This document shows positions 10,078 to 19,873 of a DNA stretch of 64,000 nucleotides, in pieces; the first letter of the stretch is position 1, and each line of letters begins with the position of its first letter. Source of the DNA: Dendrocalamus latiflorus (Eukaryota; Streptophyta; Magnoliopsida; Poales; Poaceae); the NCBI GenBank assembly GCA_017311315.1, contig CM029664.1, positions 28,450,554 to 28,514,553 on the forward strand. The letters run 5' to 3'. Below the pieces are notes generated by a model. The model was not told the DNA's origin. It was given only the letters and a program-made list of their open reading frames with translations, and did not search any database. The position numbers were made by a program, and so were the translations under genes.

Positions 10078-12280
10078 TCAATCTGCAATCCTGAATCGAT
10101 CAATCGACGACTTGCCATGACCGAATTCTCTTCGAGAATTCATGAACTCCGGCACGGTGAAACTCCGGTACCGTGCCGGCCTTTCTGCCGTCACGAGCTC
10201 CGGGAGTGGCCCAAACAGGTCGGAGTTGTCGCGCTTGGCAGGGTTAAAGAAGAGAGCAATGGAGACCCTAGCATCTTCAGTAGACTTAATCAGGACCCTG
10301 TGCTCGGCACTCTTGTATTCATCATTTGAAACCACCTGTTAATTATCGTACGAGCACACATTGGTGAATTTTAGGCATTTTTGGCCCTTAGCAGCAAATC
10401 AATACCAGAAGTAGCTCCCGGGTGTATGCAATACCATTTCTGACCTCCTCCCTGAGCACGAGACTCCGGTCGGCTAACACGTACGAGTCATGCGGTCCGG
10501 GAGCGCATGATTCCGACAATTGGTCAAAAAGGCTGCCGTGGTCGAATACGGCCGTGGTTGAGCAAGGCAGTGGTCGAACATAGGTGTGGTCGAAAGCAGC
10601 GGTCGTCGAAAGGGGTTGCGGTCGAAAGCGGAGGTGGTCGAAAGTGGAGGTGGTCGAAAGTGGTTGCGGTCGAAAGCGGTTGTGGTCGAAAGCGGCGGTG
10701 GTCGAAAGTGGTTGCGGTCAAAATTAGAGGTGGTCAAACATGGGTGTAGTCGAAAGCGGCAGTGGTCGAAAGCGGTAGCGGTCGAAAGCCGAGATGGTCG
10801 AGGGAGGTAATGGTGGAAGGCGATTATGGTTGAAGTAGCTGCGGTCAATGCAGGGGTATCATGCGTTCCTGGACCGCATGACTCAAGTGCTGCGGTACTG
10901 GGGCGTAGGACTGTGTACGTGTCGGCCGGCTGAAGTCCCGAGCTCGAGAAGAGGGCCAGAAATAGCATTGCATATATAGTAGCTACTTCTGATATTGCTG
11001 TGGTGCACAAGACCAAAATACCCAGGCCTCCACATTGGTGACAGCACTGCGGTAGGTTCGCCAATCGCCATATTAGTCTTCTTATTAACAAGAATGAGAT
11101 ACTTTGTCCGTACAAGAATATATGATTACTTTGGCGGTTATTTTTCATACCAACATGATAGTACGAAATTACAAACGTTAATCTATATATATTATTGTGA
11201 AATTATTTTCACAACAAATCGAATGATTTATTTTTCACATAAATAACTAATCTAAATAGCCTTTTGTATCAGTAGTCAAAGTTTAATAAGTTTAGCTGAC
11301 CACTTTCTAAAACACTATATAATTCTGAACTGAGGGAGTATATTAGTTTTCACTTTTCTAATTAATAACTAGATTAAGAACATGACAGTAGTACTTTTGA
11401 CTTGCAGAGTTTCAAAAATAATCTAACCTAATTGATAGGCGAACACCAAGGTGAGTACCTTGAGCACGTCCCCGATGTTGACCAGAAGCGCGCCGGGCAC
11501 CGGTGGCACGTCCGTCCACCCTCCGTCGTCGGGCCGCACCTGCAGCCCGCCTACGCCGTCCTGCACCAGCACGGTGAACACGCTGGGGTCGGTGTGCTCC
11601 AGGGTGCCAACTACCCGCGCCGGCTCCGGGCACGGTGGGTAGTAGTGGCACGCCATCAGCCATCCCTCCACCTGCATCGCCCGCTCCAGCCGATCCGCCC
11701 CCACGCCGAGCGCCTCCGACAACAGCCCGGCCATCTCCTTCCCGAACCCTGCCAAGAAGCGCTGGTACTCCAACAGCGCGTCCCGGCAGACCGCGGGGAG
11801 GCGGCCGAGGTCGGGCTCTGGCGGGCCGAAGCGGACTCGGAGAGAGTCGAGCCAGGAGAGGAGAGGAGCGGCGGCAGTATGGCCAGGATTGGGTATGGTG
11901 GAGTAGGTGACGCCTCCGACGGGCGCGAGAGAGTAGAACGCCGAGCGGGCGGCCCGGGGCAGCTCGTGGAAGGCACGGACTGCGGAGATGGCGGAGTCGA
12001 CGGTGCCGGCCGGGACGCCGTGGTTGGTGACGTGGAAGAAGCCGCAAGAACGTGAGGCGGCGCGGAGGAGCGGCACGGTGGATGAGCGCGGGAGAGAGAG
12101 GTCAACGGTTGGGATGGCGAAGGTCGTATCTGGAGAAGGTGGTGGGGAGGGGGTGGCGGGCGTGAGGAAGAACGGTGGCACGGAGGAGACGCCGGACTCG
12201 ACGAGGCCGCGGACGCCAGCGCGGGACTCGTGAAACTCGGCCAGCGCGGCAGCGGCGTCGTAGTCCTCGGCTCCGGCCAT
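10078..12280 (-). CDS. 2-oxoglutarate/Fe(II)-dependent dioxygenase, BX6/ACC-oxidase-homolog type
   Basis: Two exons: 12280-11459 (ATG start, 274 codons) and 10335-10078 (85 residues), joined in phase 0 across a 1123-bp intron with donor AAG|GTACTC and acceptor AACAG|GTGG. The product is 359 residues, normal for the family. The N-terminal DIOX_N region lies at about 56-165 (IPTVDLSL, GFFHVTNHGVP). The 2OG-Fe(II) core is at about 205-305 and has every key residue: iron ligands H229 and D231 (HTD) and H286 (AEHRV), and the 2-oxoglutarate-binding R297-x-S299. The family includes DIBOA-glucoside dioxygenase BX6 and 'ACC oxidase homolog 1' proteins; the enzymes are soluble and oxidise secondary metabolites or hormones, but the substrate here cannot be told. 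It is intact despite the transposon (10367-11031) that makes up most of the intron. Confidence in the family is high, in the exact function low. Confidence 0.93.
10367..11031. mobile_element. Mutator-type MITE with long inverted repeats, inside the dioxygenase intron
   Basis: The 665-bp element is bounded by perfect 9-bp duplications ACATTGGTG (10358-10366 and 11032-11040), the Mutator hallmark. The two arms are imperfect inverted repeats over more than 120 bp. Matching blocks include CAATAYCAGAAGTAGCT, TATGCAATRCYATTTCTG, GRGACTYC and CGRCACGTAC or its variant, and GAGTCATGCGGTCC plus CGCATGAT. The right arm has an extra segment of about 30 bp near 10890-10920. The space between the arms is entirely a 16-bp minisatellite. 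No coding capacity. The left outer tip (AATTTTAGG) has diverged from the right (GGAGGCCTGGG in reverse). Confidence 0.88.
10519..10850 (+). repeat. 16-bp minisatellite forming the core of the Mutator-type MITE
   Basis: About twenty head-to-tail units of 16 bp such as GTGGTCGAAAGCGGCG, with variation mostly in the last seven bases. The period is regular from about 10538 to 10800 and degenerates at both ends. Open frames through it on either strand are repeat artefacts. Confidence 0.9.
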
Positions 12281-12889
12281 CTTTTGTTGGCCAAAGATGA
12301 CTGACGGAGAATGGGAGACAGGATCGCCGGAGCGAGCTGTGTTTCTTCGCTTCTTGGCTTCCTTCCTGGATTTTCCTTATGTAAAACAAAAGAAAGAGAA
12401 AAAGATGGAGCAAGTCACCGGAAGCATGACGACGACAAAGCACGTGTAATAGTGCAGGTAGGCAGGTAGCACCAATGAACAAAAAAGAACTGCACTGCAG
12501 ACGGCCGAGAACACCAATGAGCTACTTCCAACTTCATTCAAGAAAAGAGATGATTATCTCACCGGAAACATACACGGCCACACGGACATGGGCCGTGTTT
12601 GCTTCGCGTCCTGGGTCTGAGCTGCCAGGCCGGGAGCCAGCCGGGACTCTGTTTGGTTGCTGCCCTGGAGAGCTCCCAGGCCTAGGTGAGCAAAATCGAG
12701 CGCCTGCTGATGGCTTTGCAGGATGGTGGAGTACCACGTAGGTGAGTAGAGCAACGGCCAAACTAGCCGGTTGGACGACAACCACCGGTGTCGCCTCACT
12801 GCACCACCGCTTCTTACGCCGTCGACGATCCACAGACAGGACCAAACTCAAGCCCCGCACATTTCGATTTGAACTTCTGACTTCTGGTT
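12281..12889. other. Dioxygenase upstream region and GC-rich repeat-like DNA
   Basis: 12281-12480 is the proximal promoter and leader of the minus-strand dioxygenase. From about 12590 (GGGCCGTGTTTGC) to 12880 the sequence is GC-rich with paired motifs such as CCAGGCCGGGAGC / GAGCTCCCAGGCC, looking like a transposon arm. No gene was recognised. Confidence 0.35.
12441..12446 (-). promoter_or_regulatory. G-box CACGTG upstream of the dioxygenase
   Basis: A perfect palindromic CACGTG lies about 160 bp upstream of the dioxygenase ATG. G-boxes bind plant bZIP/bHLH factors in light, ABA and stress responses; function here is inference from position. No convincing TATA box was seen. Confidence 0.3.
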
Positions 12890-13070
12890 TATTTTCACTA
12901 TTAATAAATTTTGTTTTTTTTTTGAATTTTTTGGCTTTTTTAACTTTTTTGCCGATTCTTTTTTACCGTATTCGTTTGTGTTGTCTGTGATGAGCTAACA
13001 TATTTTTTTTCTATTTTAAATTTTTTTAAATTTAATTACACTAAATAAAGACACCTTTAGATATAATTTA
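12890..13070 (-). mobile_element. Relic of the 4528-type MITE, opposite orientation
   Basis: GGCTTTTTTAACTTTTTTGCC, TGAGCTAACATATTTTTTT and TTTAAATTTAATTA-type blocks in this order match the reverse complement of 4740-4610, with the same spacing. The outer tips could not be aligned and are probably rearranged. Confidence 0.65.
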
Positions 13071-13438
13071 ATTTTAGTCAACTATAGTACAATTTTAATT
13101 ATAAATTACTATTTTTCAATACAATCGAGCGGAGCCTCAATTGTCTGCTTATGCATGCATTGAATCGCGTGAGGCCATCGATCCTGAAGTGAATTTGATT
13201 GGCCTATTCTTTCTTAAGGATTATCCTAATAAACGAATGGATTATAAAAAGCATCTCCATTTGATCCAAACGAACCTAACGTGCGACTCGACTAGCGAGC
13301 GGGCCCAACCAGCTGCTTCCTCGGCCAGCTCAACACATCAGGGGTAGTCCACCGCCGACGCCTGGCTCTCCACTCCATTCCGCACCCCATGCCCGCCTCC
13401 GGCGACGACCCCTAGCCATCTGCTCCCTGAGGAAGGGG

Positions 13439-13620
13439 ATGGAGCTCGAGCCGGTGGGTATCATGCCAGGCGGTGAGATGCGGATCGTGCGGGAGAGCCC
13501 CACGTCGGCCTACGTCCGGTTCAAGGCCGACAGCGTGGAGCCGGCCACGACCTTGTGGTCATCAAGGGCCAGAAGGTCTGGAACCTGACCAAGAAGGCGA
13601 GCTATCACCTGGTGGTTGGC
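13439..13620 (+). pseudogene. Gene fragment truncated by the Copia insertion
   Basis: GC-rich coding-like sequence starting MELEPVGIMPGGEMRIVRE and continuing TSAYVRFKADSVEP. After a one-base shift near 13545 the other frame continues GHDLVVIKGQKVWNLTKKAS and ends at the LTR. A GC-rich, promoter-proximal type sequence precedes it. I do not recognise the protein. After the Copia element (25164 onward) no obvious continuation of the reading was found, because repeats occupy that flank. Confidence 0.45.
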
Positions 13621-14131
13621 TGTCAGAGCTAATCTTGTTTTGCTTCCTGTTAGGTCAGAGTCTGAACTTGGTCTGAATAAGCAAACCGAGTGCAGTTTCG
13701 GTTCTTCTGTTGCAGTCTGGAAAATGTGGCCTGCTTGCAGCAGTTCTGTTTTTCAGCCTGTTTGTTCTTTTTGTCTTGCGAGTAGTACTGGACTTCGGCA
13801 GCATGTTTAGCTGTTTAGTGCAGAAGTCTGTTTCCAGTTTATTTGTGTCAAGTTTGTAGTGTCAGATTATGGTCCAGTTATTGAGATCCGGATCCAGATT
13901 AGGTGGAGTTAGTTGCTGGTTTATTGGGGCTTCAGTTGAAGCCTGAACTGAGTCCTTTGTAATTGCTTTCAGTCCGCCGTTTTCGGACTGCACTGTTGCT
14001 CTTCCAGAATTCAGAAAACAGAGTTCAGTTATGAAGAAACTCTCTCGCGTGCGTTTTGCCGATACTTTGAAATTGCTTCCCTGTGTGTCCAGATTTTGTT
14101 TTTTCTGCAGGCTGGGCGTCCTGATCCGACA
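13621..14131 (+). repeat. 5' LTR of outer Copia
   Basis: TGTCAG...GACA, 511 bp. By eye it is identical to the 3' LTR over its first roughly 385 bp; nine substitutions and one single-base indel fall in the last 126 bp. Confidence 0.93.
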
Positions 14132-14133
14132 CT

Positions 14134-14146
14134 TGGTATCAGAGCC
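14134..14146 (+). other. Primer-binding site of outer Copia
   Basis: TGGTATCAGAGCC, complementary to the 3' end of initiator Met-tRNA, two bases after the LTR. Confidence 0.9.
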
Positions 14147-14154
14147 ACGGGCTG

Positions 14155-17100
14155 GTGAAGAAAAACTGGCGGATGCCCAAGAACATGCCGGCGGAAGCCA
14201 TGGGAAGCTCTGGGAAGGAAACTTCGGCCGGATTGCCGTATCCAGTGTTGACGCGATCAAACTTCTCTGCTGGGTCCATCAAGATGCAGGCTGTAATGGA
14301 GGCATATGATCTGTGGGACGCGGTAGATCCCACTGATCCGAAGCAGCCGGTGGACGCGAATCAGAACAAGGTCACGAGGGCGGCGATTCTCAGTGCGATC
14401 CCAGAAGATGTTCTCTTCCTTGTCACGAAGAAGAAGAGCGCAGCGGAGGTCTGGACAGCCTTGAAGACGATGTTCCTCGGAGCCGAACGCGTCCAGGAAG
14501 CGAGAGTGCTGACTCTCAAGGAGGAGTTTGATGCCCTAAAGATGAAGAATACAGAGACGGTGGAAGACTACACTTTCAAGGTGGGCACCATTGTCAACAA
14601 AATCCGCGAGCTGGGCGAGAATGTGGAGGACTCGTTTGTTGTCAAGAGGATGCTCCGGTCTCTCCCCAACAAGTTTTTGCAGATCGTCAGCTCCATTGAA
14701 CAGTTTGCAGACCTCAAACGCATGACTGTTGAAGAACTTGTCGGGCAGCTAAAGGCACACGAGGAGCATCTGTGGGCTACCAACGACGAAGAAGGTGAGC
14801 ATGTCTTGCTCACTCAGGCCCAATGGAGAGCCAAGGAGGAGAAGAAGGGAGGTGAAGCTTCTGGCAGCGGTTTCAGACGAGGCGGTTGCGGCCGTGGCAG
14901 AGGCCTCGGGCGCGGGCGCGGACGCGGTCGCGACGATGGCGAGCGTGACAGCGAAAAGGAGTTCAAATTTGACAAAAGCAAGGTGAGATGCTACAATTGT
15001 CAAAACTATGGCCACTACTCGTCTGAATGCCGATCCAAGAAGAAAGAAGCCAAGGCAAATTTTGTGGAGAAGAATGACGATGAGCCAGCTCTGTTGATGA
15101 TCCAACATAGTTCGGTTGTGCTGCTGACTAACGTCCAGCGCCGGTCCTAGGGTTTTGAGGGTCCTAAAGCGAACTTGTCGTGATGGGCCCATTAGACTAT
15201 GTATAAAATTTTATAATATATAAGTGCTAATTTTACTTGCAAAGCGAAAACGAATCCAATAATATATTTTTAATTTAGCATGTCAAAAGAATAAGGAAAA
15301 AAAAAACCTAGGGCCTGTACTCTGAATCTCCGGTCGGTCGTCGAGCCCTGGCCCCTGGTCGCCGCCGCCGTGTCCCTCTCCGTCTCGCGATCGCGGACTC
15401 GCGGTGTAGGTCGCGGACTCGCAATCTCTGCTCGCGTGGGAATTGGGAAAAGAAACGAGATTACAAGACCTGCATAACTCTGCCGTGTGCTCTTGATCTG
15501 CGGCATATCAAGAATTCAAGAGACAAGAGTCAAGAGAGATTCATAAATCTTAATCTGCTGCATGCATAACTCTGCCGTGTGCTCTTGATTTGGTCGGCAC
15601 TCAAAGTCTCAAACGACAACCAACGTCCAGGCGTCCAGCATGCATGTCGTAACGAGACGTAGCGAGAGGACAGTGCGAGGGCGTCACGTACGGATTCGAG
15701 GAGACGAAGACGCCAGGACGGCCGACGGGCGACGGCGTCGTAGAACCTGAGATCGCCGCCGCCGAGGGGGCAGGAGACGCAGAGCCGCGCGCTGGGGCGG
15801 AGATCGCAGCAGTGCTGCAGCGGGCGTCGTCCGACGTTTGGGCGTTTGGCCTTCTGGCTTCTTGGGCCGGCGTCGTATAAATGTATAATACTCGTATAGT
15901 CGTATAGGGCTGGGTTTGTATACCCGTTTGGGCCCCTCCCTTGCCTGGGCCCTAGGCGGTCGCACCCGGTGCACCTCCCTAGGGCCGGCACTGCTAACGT
16001 CCCTACTGCAACCGTGCTTCTCAATGAAGAGAAGGATGATTTCAGCCATGGAGATGAAGGAGTTACCCAGAACTTCACTTGGTATTTTGATTCAGGGGCT
16101 AGCAATCACATGTCTGGATGCCCAGAGGTGTTTTCAGAGTTAGACACGACCGTGAAAGGCTCTATGAGGTTTGGAGATGGGTCGGTTGCTGAGATTTGTG
16201 GCCGAGGGACAGTCCTGTTCAAGCGTCAATCAGCTGAACACAAAGCCCTGACAGGAGTGTATTATATCCCTCAATTGAAGAGCAATATTATGAGTTTGGG
16301 GCAACTTGATGAGAACGGTTGTAGAACCGAGATTGAAGATGGGATTTTGAGGATATATGATCAAGAAGATCAGCTGCTTGCAAAGGTCAAAAGAACATCC
16401 AACCGGTTGTATGTTCTGAAGCTCCAGCCGGCAAAACCGATTTGTCTGATGGCTGTTCATAAGGAGAAAGAGTGGCTTTGGCATGCAAGATTCGGTCATT
16501 TGAATTTCAGAGCGTTGATGGATATGTCATGGCAGCAGATGGTTGAAGGTTTGCCGGAGATTGATCACATTGAGCAGCTGTTTGAAGCTTGTCTAGTCGG
16601 GAAGCAACACAAGTTGCCATTTGTATCTGCAGCAGTGTACAGGGCACAAAATCCTTTGGAACTGCTCCATGGAGACTTGTGTGGTCCAATTACACCGGCT
16701 ACACCATCAGGCAAGGAGTACTTTCTTTTGATTATGGATGATTGCACTAGGTTCATGTGGGTTGTGCTCATTAGATCAAAGGATGAAGCTCTTGCTGCAT
16801 TCAAATCAGTGAAGGCCAGAGCAGAGTTAGAAACCGGGCTAAAAGTCAAGGCGCTTAGGACAGACCGGGGAGGAGAATTCACATTAAAAGTATTCCATAA
16901 CTTTTGTGATGAATTGGGGCTCAAACGGTACCTCACGACGCCTTATACACCTCAGCAAAATAGAGTGGCAGAATGACAGAATCAAACCGTTGTTGCAATG
17001 ACTAGAAGTCTATTGAAGAGTAAGCAAATGTCGGGAAGATTTTGGGGAGAAGTAGCAGCCACTGCAGTGTATTTGTTGAATAGAGCATTGACCAAGAGTG

Positions 17101-18935
17101 TTGTGGGAAAGACTCCCTATGAAGCTTTGTACAAGAGAAAGCCCAATGTTAATCACCTGCGCACTTTTGGATGTATTGCTCATGTGAGGACAGCAGCTCC
17201 ACATCTCAGAAAATTGCAAGATCGAAGTGCTCTAATGGTGTTTATTGGCTATGAGCAAGGTTCCAAAACATATCGGGTTTATGACCCCAAGAACCACAAA
17301 GTGCATGTGAGTAGGGACATTGTATTTGAGGAAGAAAACTCATGGAATTGGGAGGAGCTGACTGCCGGTGACAGATTGCAGTCTGGATACTTTCACCATC
17401 CATTTTGGGCGTGGTGATGATGCTGCTGTGGAGGAGAGTCAAGAGCAGCAGCCCCCAATCATGAATGTTACCTCTGAGAATGCAGAAAATCAGAATTTGG
17501 GTGGAAATAATGAGGCAGATAGCAGCAGTGGTGATGGCAGTCCAATGCAGTTCAGCAGCCCGTCACCAACACAGCCAAATTCATCACAGAGCAGTCCAGA
17601 TGGTTCAGCAGCGCCGAGTGGATCATCAAGTGAAGGACCTCGTCATTTTCGATCATTACAAGAGGTATATGATGCAACTAATCCCATTGAGCTGCAGCCT
17701 GAAGAGTTAAACTTTTGTTTGTTAGCAACTGAAGAGCCTTCTAGCCATGTTGAGGCAGCAAAAGAGGAATGTTGGAGGCGTGCTATGCAAGAGGAGTTGA
17801 AGTCCATTGAAGAGAATGAGACTTGGAAACATGTAGAGAATGCTGGCAACAAGAAACCCATTGGCTTGAAATGGGTATTTAAGGTGAAAAAGGATCCCTC
17901 AGGTGTAATTGTCAAGCAAAAGGCTCGTTTGGTTGCAAAGGGATGTCCAACGTCATGGAGTGGATTTTGATGAAGTCTTTGCGCCGGTTGCAAGAATGGA
18001 GACCGTGCGATTGCTAGTGAGTTTGGTAGCACAGCAAGCATGAGAAGTGCACCATATGGATGTGAAATCGGCATTTCTGAATGGTGAATTAGAAGAGGAA
18101 GTATTTGTCTCTCAGCCACCTGGTTTTGAGATAAAAGGGCAGGATCATAAAGTTCTAAGATTGAAAAAGGCACTATATGGGCTTCGTCAGGCATCGAGAG
18201 CATGAAACATCAAATTGGATACAAGTTTGATGTCACTTGGCTTTGAACGCAGTCCATTGGAACATGCTGTGTACAAGAAGGTAAATGGTTCTTCGGTACT
18301 GCTTATGGGGGTATATGTCGATGATTTGATCATTACCGGCTCAAGCAAAGTTGAAATTACCAAGTTCAAGACCCAAATGCAACAGTTATTTAGTATGAGT
18401 GATCTTGGTTTACTCACGTACTACCTGGGGATATAGGTGCAGCAAACTGGTGATGGGATAACTTTGTGCCAGTCCGCATATGCTGAAAAGTTGCTCAGAG
18501 AAGCAGGAATGGAAGGCTGCAATCCTTGTGTTACTCCCATGGAGGAGAGACTCAAATTGAGTAAAGAGAGTAAGAGCCCTCCAATTGATGCCACAATGTA
18601 CTGGAGTATCATTGAAAGCCTTAGATACTTGGTTAATACCCGACCAGACATTGCCTATTCAGTTGGCATTGTCAGCCGGTTTATGGAGAGTCCAACAACT
18701 GAGCATATGACTACCGTGAAGCGTATTCTCCGCTACATAAGTGGAACACTCAGCTTGGGGTGTTTCTATCGAAGAAGCGGCAATGGAGGTTTGGATTTGA
18801 TTGGGTACAGCAACAGCGATCTTGTCGGAGACGTCAACGATCGTAAGAGCACCACCGGGGTTGTTTTCTATCTTGGCACAAGTTTGATTGCTTGGATCTC
18901 GTAGAAGCAAAAGGTAGTTGCTTTGTCATCATGTG
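14155..18935 (+). pseudogene. Outer Copia gag-pol, first part (to RNase H)
   Basis: Gag starts at 14155 (or the inner ATG at 14182) with a UBN2-like core and an Arg/Gly-rich stretch, then a knuckle CYNCQNYGHYSSEC near 14990. After the hAT insertion the frame resumes exactly (858 bp plus the 8-bp duplication explains the phase). The protease is WYFDSGASNHM at 16082, followed by GAG-pre-integrase, integrase (LLIMDDCTRF, LRTDRGGEF, RVAE) and reverse transcriptase with an intact YVDDL near 18320, then the RNase H start. Inactivating changes are a TGA at 16974 after RVAE, a frameshift near 17370-17400, another at about 17945, stops within RT (about 18041 and 18203) and TAG codons at about 18435 and 18902. 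The reading stops at the inner Copia insertion at 18941. Confidence 0.92.
15136..15993. mobile_element. hAT-type non-autonomous element inside gag
   Basis: The 858-bp element is flanked by a perfect 8-bp duplication CTAACGTC (15128-15135 and 15994-16001), the hAT signature. The inverted ends are CAGCGCCGGTCCTAGGG on the left and, read in reverse, CAGTGCCGGCCCTAGGG on the right (15 of 17 match). It has no transposase; GC-rich arms surround a partly AT-rich middle. An internal direct repeat of about 35 bp (TGCATAACTCTGCCGTGTGC... at about 15472 and 15563) is visible. Confidence 0.92.
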
Positions 18936-18940
18936 AAGCC
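18936..18940 (+). repeat. Target-site duplication (left) of inner Copia
   Basis: AAGCC, repeated exactly at 24299-24303. It lies in the RNase H coding region of the outer element. Confidence 0.92.
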
Positions 18941-19079
18941 TGTTAAGGATAGAATAGGAAAGAGATTAGGACTGTTATTTGTTTCCTAATATGCCTTGTA
19001 TTCCTTCTGTATATCCCCCTTGTATCTCTATATATATTGCCCTTTGGGCCTCATGAATACATGCACAATATTCATAACA
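18941..19079 (+). repeat. 5' LTR of inner Copia
   Basis: 139 bp with a TATA-like CTCTATATATATTG near 19026-19040, the presumed promoter. Confidence 0.93.
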
Positions 19080-19480
19080 TGGTATCAAAGCTTAGGTTAA
19101 ACCCTAACCTCGATCTACTTCCGCCCTAGCCACCACTGTACGGGACACCTCTGCCCGTGCAGCCGCCGCTGACTCTCGGGTGACGTCTGCTCCTCGAAGC
19201 CGCCGCCGCCGCACGAGCCGCCGCCGCCGCCGCACGAGCCGCCGTCACCCGAGGCGGATCTTCATCAGATCCGCCGCCACCGTCTGCTGTCGTCCCTTTG
19301 CTCTGCAGTCGTCGCCAGATCCAGTCGCCGCCGGTCGCTCGCCGCCAGATCCAGTCGCCCGGCCCAGATCCGGCCGCCGCCGGTTGCTGCACCGTCGCCC
19401 GGCCTCAGATCCGGTCGCTCCCGGTTGCCGGCACCATCGCCTGCTCTCGCCGCCGGGTCGCCACTGGGCCGACGTCTGCA

Positions 19481-19674
19481 CCGGGCCGCTGTCGGGCCGT
19501 CAGGTTGCAGCCTGCGCCGAGCCGCCGTCGGGCCGCCGGGTCGCCGCCTGCGCCGGGCTGCTATCGGACCACCGGATCGTCGCCTGCGCCGAGGCGCCGT
19601 CGGGCTGCAGGGTTGCTGCCTGCGCCGGGCCGCTGGGTCGCCGCCTGCGCAGGGCTGCCGGGCCGCCGTCTGCG
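19481..19674 (+). repeat. 36-bp tandem repeat in the inner Copia leader
   Basis: Four 36-bp units start at 19481, 19517, 19553 and 19589 (each beginning CCGGGC/CCGAG and ending CCTGCG), then two shortened 25-bp units at 19625 and 19650. The GC content is very high. Open frames across it are Pro/Arg/Ala-rich repeats, not genes. Confidence 0.85.
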
Positions 19675-19873
19675 CCAGAGAAGTCGGCCGACCGAAGTCT
19701 CTGGGAAGTGAAGTGAGATTTCACTTCACTTCATCCTTTTATAGTTAGTATTAAAAAAAAAGGCCAAAAAAAAGAGGCAAAAAAAAAACTCGTTGTTCTA
19801 ACCGCCGCGCCGTTCAGCGCCGCCTGTTAGACTTCGTTGCCTTGGTCGCCGCGCCGTCCAGCGCCGCCTACCG

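Noticed and set aside
10474..11148. 224-residue minus-strand open frame with repeated FDRNHFRPPPLST-like units
   Set aside because: It is the translation of the 16-bp minisatellite inside the MITE; no start context or homology.
19180..19748. Arg/Ala/Pro-rich open frames
   Set aside because: They cover the GCC-rich leader and 36-bp repeat of the inner Copia; no domain.
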